Source of the DNA: Streptomyces sp. SS1-1
GTDB lineage: Bacteria > Actinomycetota > Actinomycetes > Streptomycetales > Streptomycetaceae
Assembly (NCBI RefSeq): GCF_008973465.1
Contig: NZ_WBXN01000001.1
Span: 62,001 to 126,000 of the forward strand
Direction of reading: 5' to 3'
Length of the DNA stretch: 64,000 bases
Part shown: piece by piece, positions 63,091 through 64,000 of the stretch
Layout of the letters: each line of letters starts with the position of its first letter
Numbering within the stretch: the stretch's first letter is position 1
Notes under the pieces: model-generated
Seen by the model: the letters and a program-made list of their open reading frames with translations, nothing else
What the model was told of the DNA's origin: nothing
Database searches by the model: none
Translations under genes and position numbers: made by a program

Positions 63091-64000
63091 TCAGGGGCGG
63101 GTGGCGCGGTCCAGTTCGATCAGGATCGAGTAGTACGTGCGGCCCGTCGCGCGGTCCATGCCGATCTCGCACATACGGTTGGCGGACAGGTGGGCGTCGA
63201 AGGCGCGCGAGGTGACCTCCGCGGCTTCCTTCGCCGTCGCCGACGCCGTCAGCTCCTTGTGCAGCATGCCCCGGTCGCCGGCGAAGGCGCAGCAGCCGGC
63301 GTCGTCCGGGACGACGACCTCGTCGGCGATCGCGTCCGCGACCGCGCGCAGCTGGTCCACGTCGCCGAGGTGCTGCATCGAGCAGGTCGGGTGCAGCACC
63401 GCCGAACCGGTCGTCCGGCGGACAGTGAGCCGTGGCAGGAGTTCCTCGGCGGCCCACACGACGGAGTCGACCACGTTCAGGCGCCCGTGCAGCTCACGGT
63501 TGGCGTCGGTGAGGTAGGGGACGACCTCGTGCTGGATGCCGAGCGTGCAGGAGGAGGCGTCGACGACCAGCGGGAGCCGTCCGCCGTTGGTCCAGGCCCA
63601 GGCGGCCTCGACGACCCGGTTGGCCATCAGCGTGTTGCCGTCCTCGTAGCCCTTGGAGTGCCAGTTGGTCGAGCAGCAGGTCCCGGCGACGCCGTCGGGG
63701 ATCCACACCGGCCGGCCGGCGCGGGCCGACACGTCGACCACGGCCTGCTGGAGCGAGGGGGTGCCGCCGTCCTCGGGTCCGGCGAAGATGCGGTTGACGC
63801 AGGCCGGGTAGTAGACGGCGCTGGCTCCCGTGCGGGAGGTGGGCGGTGTGGTGCGGGCGGCGGCGCCCGGGATCCCGGGCAGCCACTCGGGCATCAGGTC
63901 GGGGCGTACGGCCTTGCGCGCGAGGCCGGTCGCGGCCTCCAGCAGCCGGTCGCTGATCTTCTCCGCCGCGCCGACCGCGAGGCGTGCCGTCGCCTCCACG
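63091..64000 (-). CDS. FAD-linked oxidoreductase, C-terminal cysteine-rich (CCG) domains, partial
   Basis: At least 303 residues of the C-terminal part of a protein that continues past 64000. The two CCG domains hold VAGTCCSTNWHSKGYEDGN and HPTCSMQHLG...DAGCCAFAGDRG, binding Fe-S or similar. This is the tail of FAD-linked D-lactate/D-2-hydroxyglutarate dehydrogenases (Dld/GlpC-like). The FAD domain would lie beyond the window. The stop is near 63091. Confidence 0.85.
   Translation of the reverse strand, partial: VEATARLAVGAAEKISDRLLEAATGLARKAVRPDLMPEWLPGIPGAAARTTPPTSRTGASAVYYPACVNRIFAGPEDGGTPSLQQAVVDVSARAGRPVWIPDGVAGTCCSTNWHSKGYEDGNTLMANRVVEAAWAWTNGGRLPLVVDASSCTLGIQHEVVPYLTDANRELHGRLNVVDSVVWAAEELLPRLTVRRTTGSAVLHPTCSMQHLGDVDQLRAVADAIADEVVVPDDAGCCAFAGDRGMLHKELTASATAKEAAEVTSRAFDAHLSANRMCEIGMDRATGRTYYSILIELDRATRP

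Overview
The window looks like accessory chromosome from a Streptomyces or close relative. GC is very high, codon third positions are G/C-rich, GTG starts follow GGAG-type ribosome sites, and the gene families (LAL/LuxR, TetR, XRE/MmyB, ApbE/FMN-binding, TerB, LtrA) are typical of actinomycetes. I saw no rRNA, tRNA or CRISPR array.

Region 1 (1-19.2 kb) is a catabolic island. One minus-strand operon reads: carboxylate permease, two family III CoA-transferases, enoyl-CoA hydratase, DUF35 protein, thiolase, degenerate SDR, active SDR. The content, and the A-B-C-D order of the last four genes, match the bbs (benzylsuccinate beta-oxidation) operons of anaerobic toluene degraders, but here in an actinomycete. 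The permease is cut by an IS5-type element with a clean target duplication. A divergent IclR regulator follows, then a PaoABC-like molybdenum hydroxylase, a TetR, a flavin monooxygenase/acyl-CoA dehydrogenase homologue, an alpha/beta hydrolase and the XdhC cofactor-insertion factor. I infer uptake, oxidation and beta-oxidation of an aryl- or alkyl-substituted dicarboxylate or aldehyde/acid.

Region 2 (19.2-34 kb) carries a secreted subtilase, a two-HTH regulator, a large PAS-GAF-PP2C-HATPase protein whose phosphatase domain has lost its metal ligands, an MBL hydrolase/TetR divergent pair, an L,D-transpeptidase-like lipoprotein, and two azoreductase paralogues. A long dyad operator separates the second azoreductase from an SDR.

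Region 3 (34-49 kb) is rearranged. It holds a decayed XRE regulator joined to an HNH fragment, a frameshifted NmrA-like gene, a truncated IS256, an aldehyde dehydrogenase, LtrA, a LAL regulator, an alpha/beta hydrolase with a small monooxygenase, and a broken ApbE/FMN-binding/ferric-reductase electron-transfer module. A 126-bp leader is duplicated in front of the aldehyde dehydrogenase and the hydrolase. An exact 41-bp direct repeat brackets about 8.7 kb and truncates the reductase gene.

Region 4 (49-56.5 kb) is more ordinary: a stress protein, SDR, SRPBCC protein, quinone oxidoreductase/TetR pair, ion channel and FAD oxidase.

Region 5 (56.5-62.4 kb) is an IS graveyard holding a signal-less binding protein, a glycosyltransferase remnant and a transposase-TerB chimera. 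The window ends with a lysozyme-fold candidate and an Fe-S oxidoreductase that runs off the edge.
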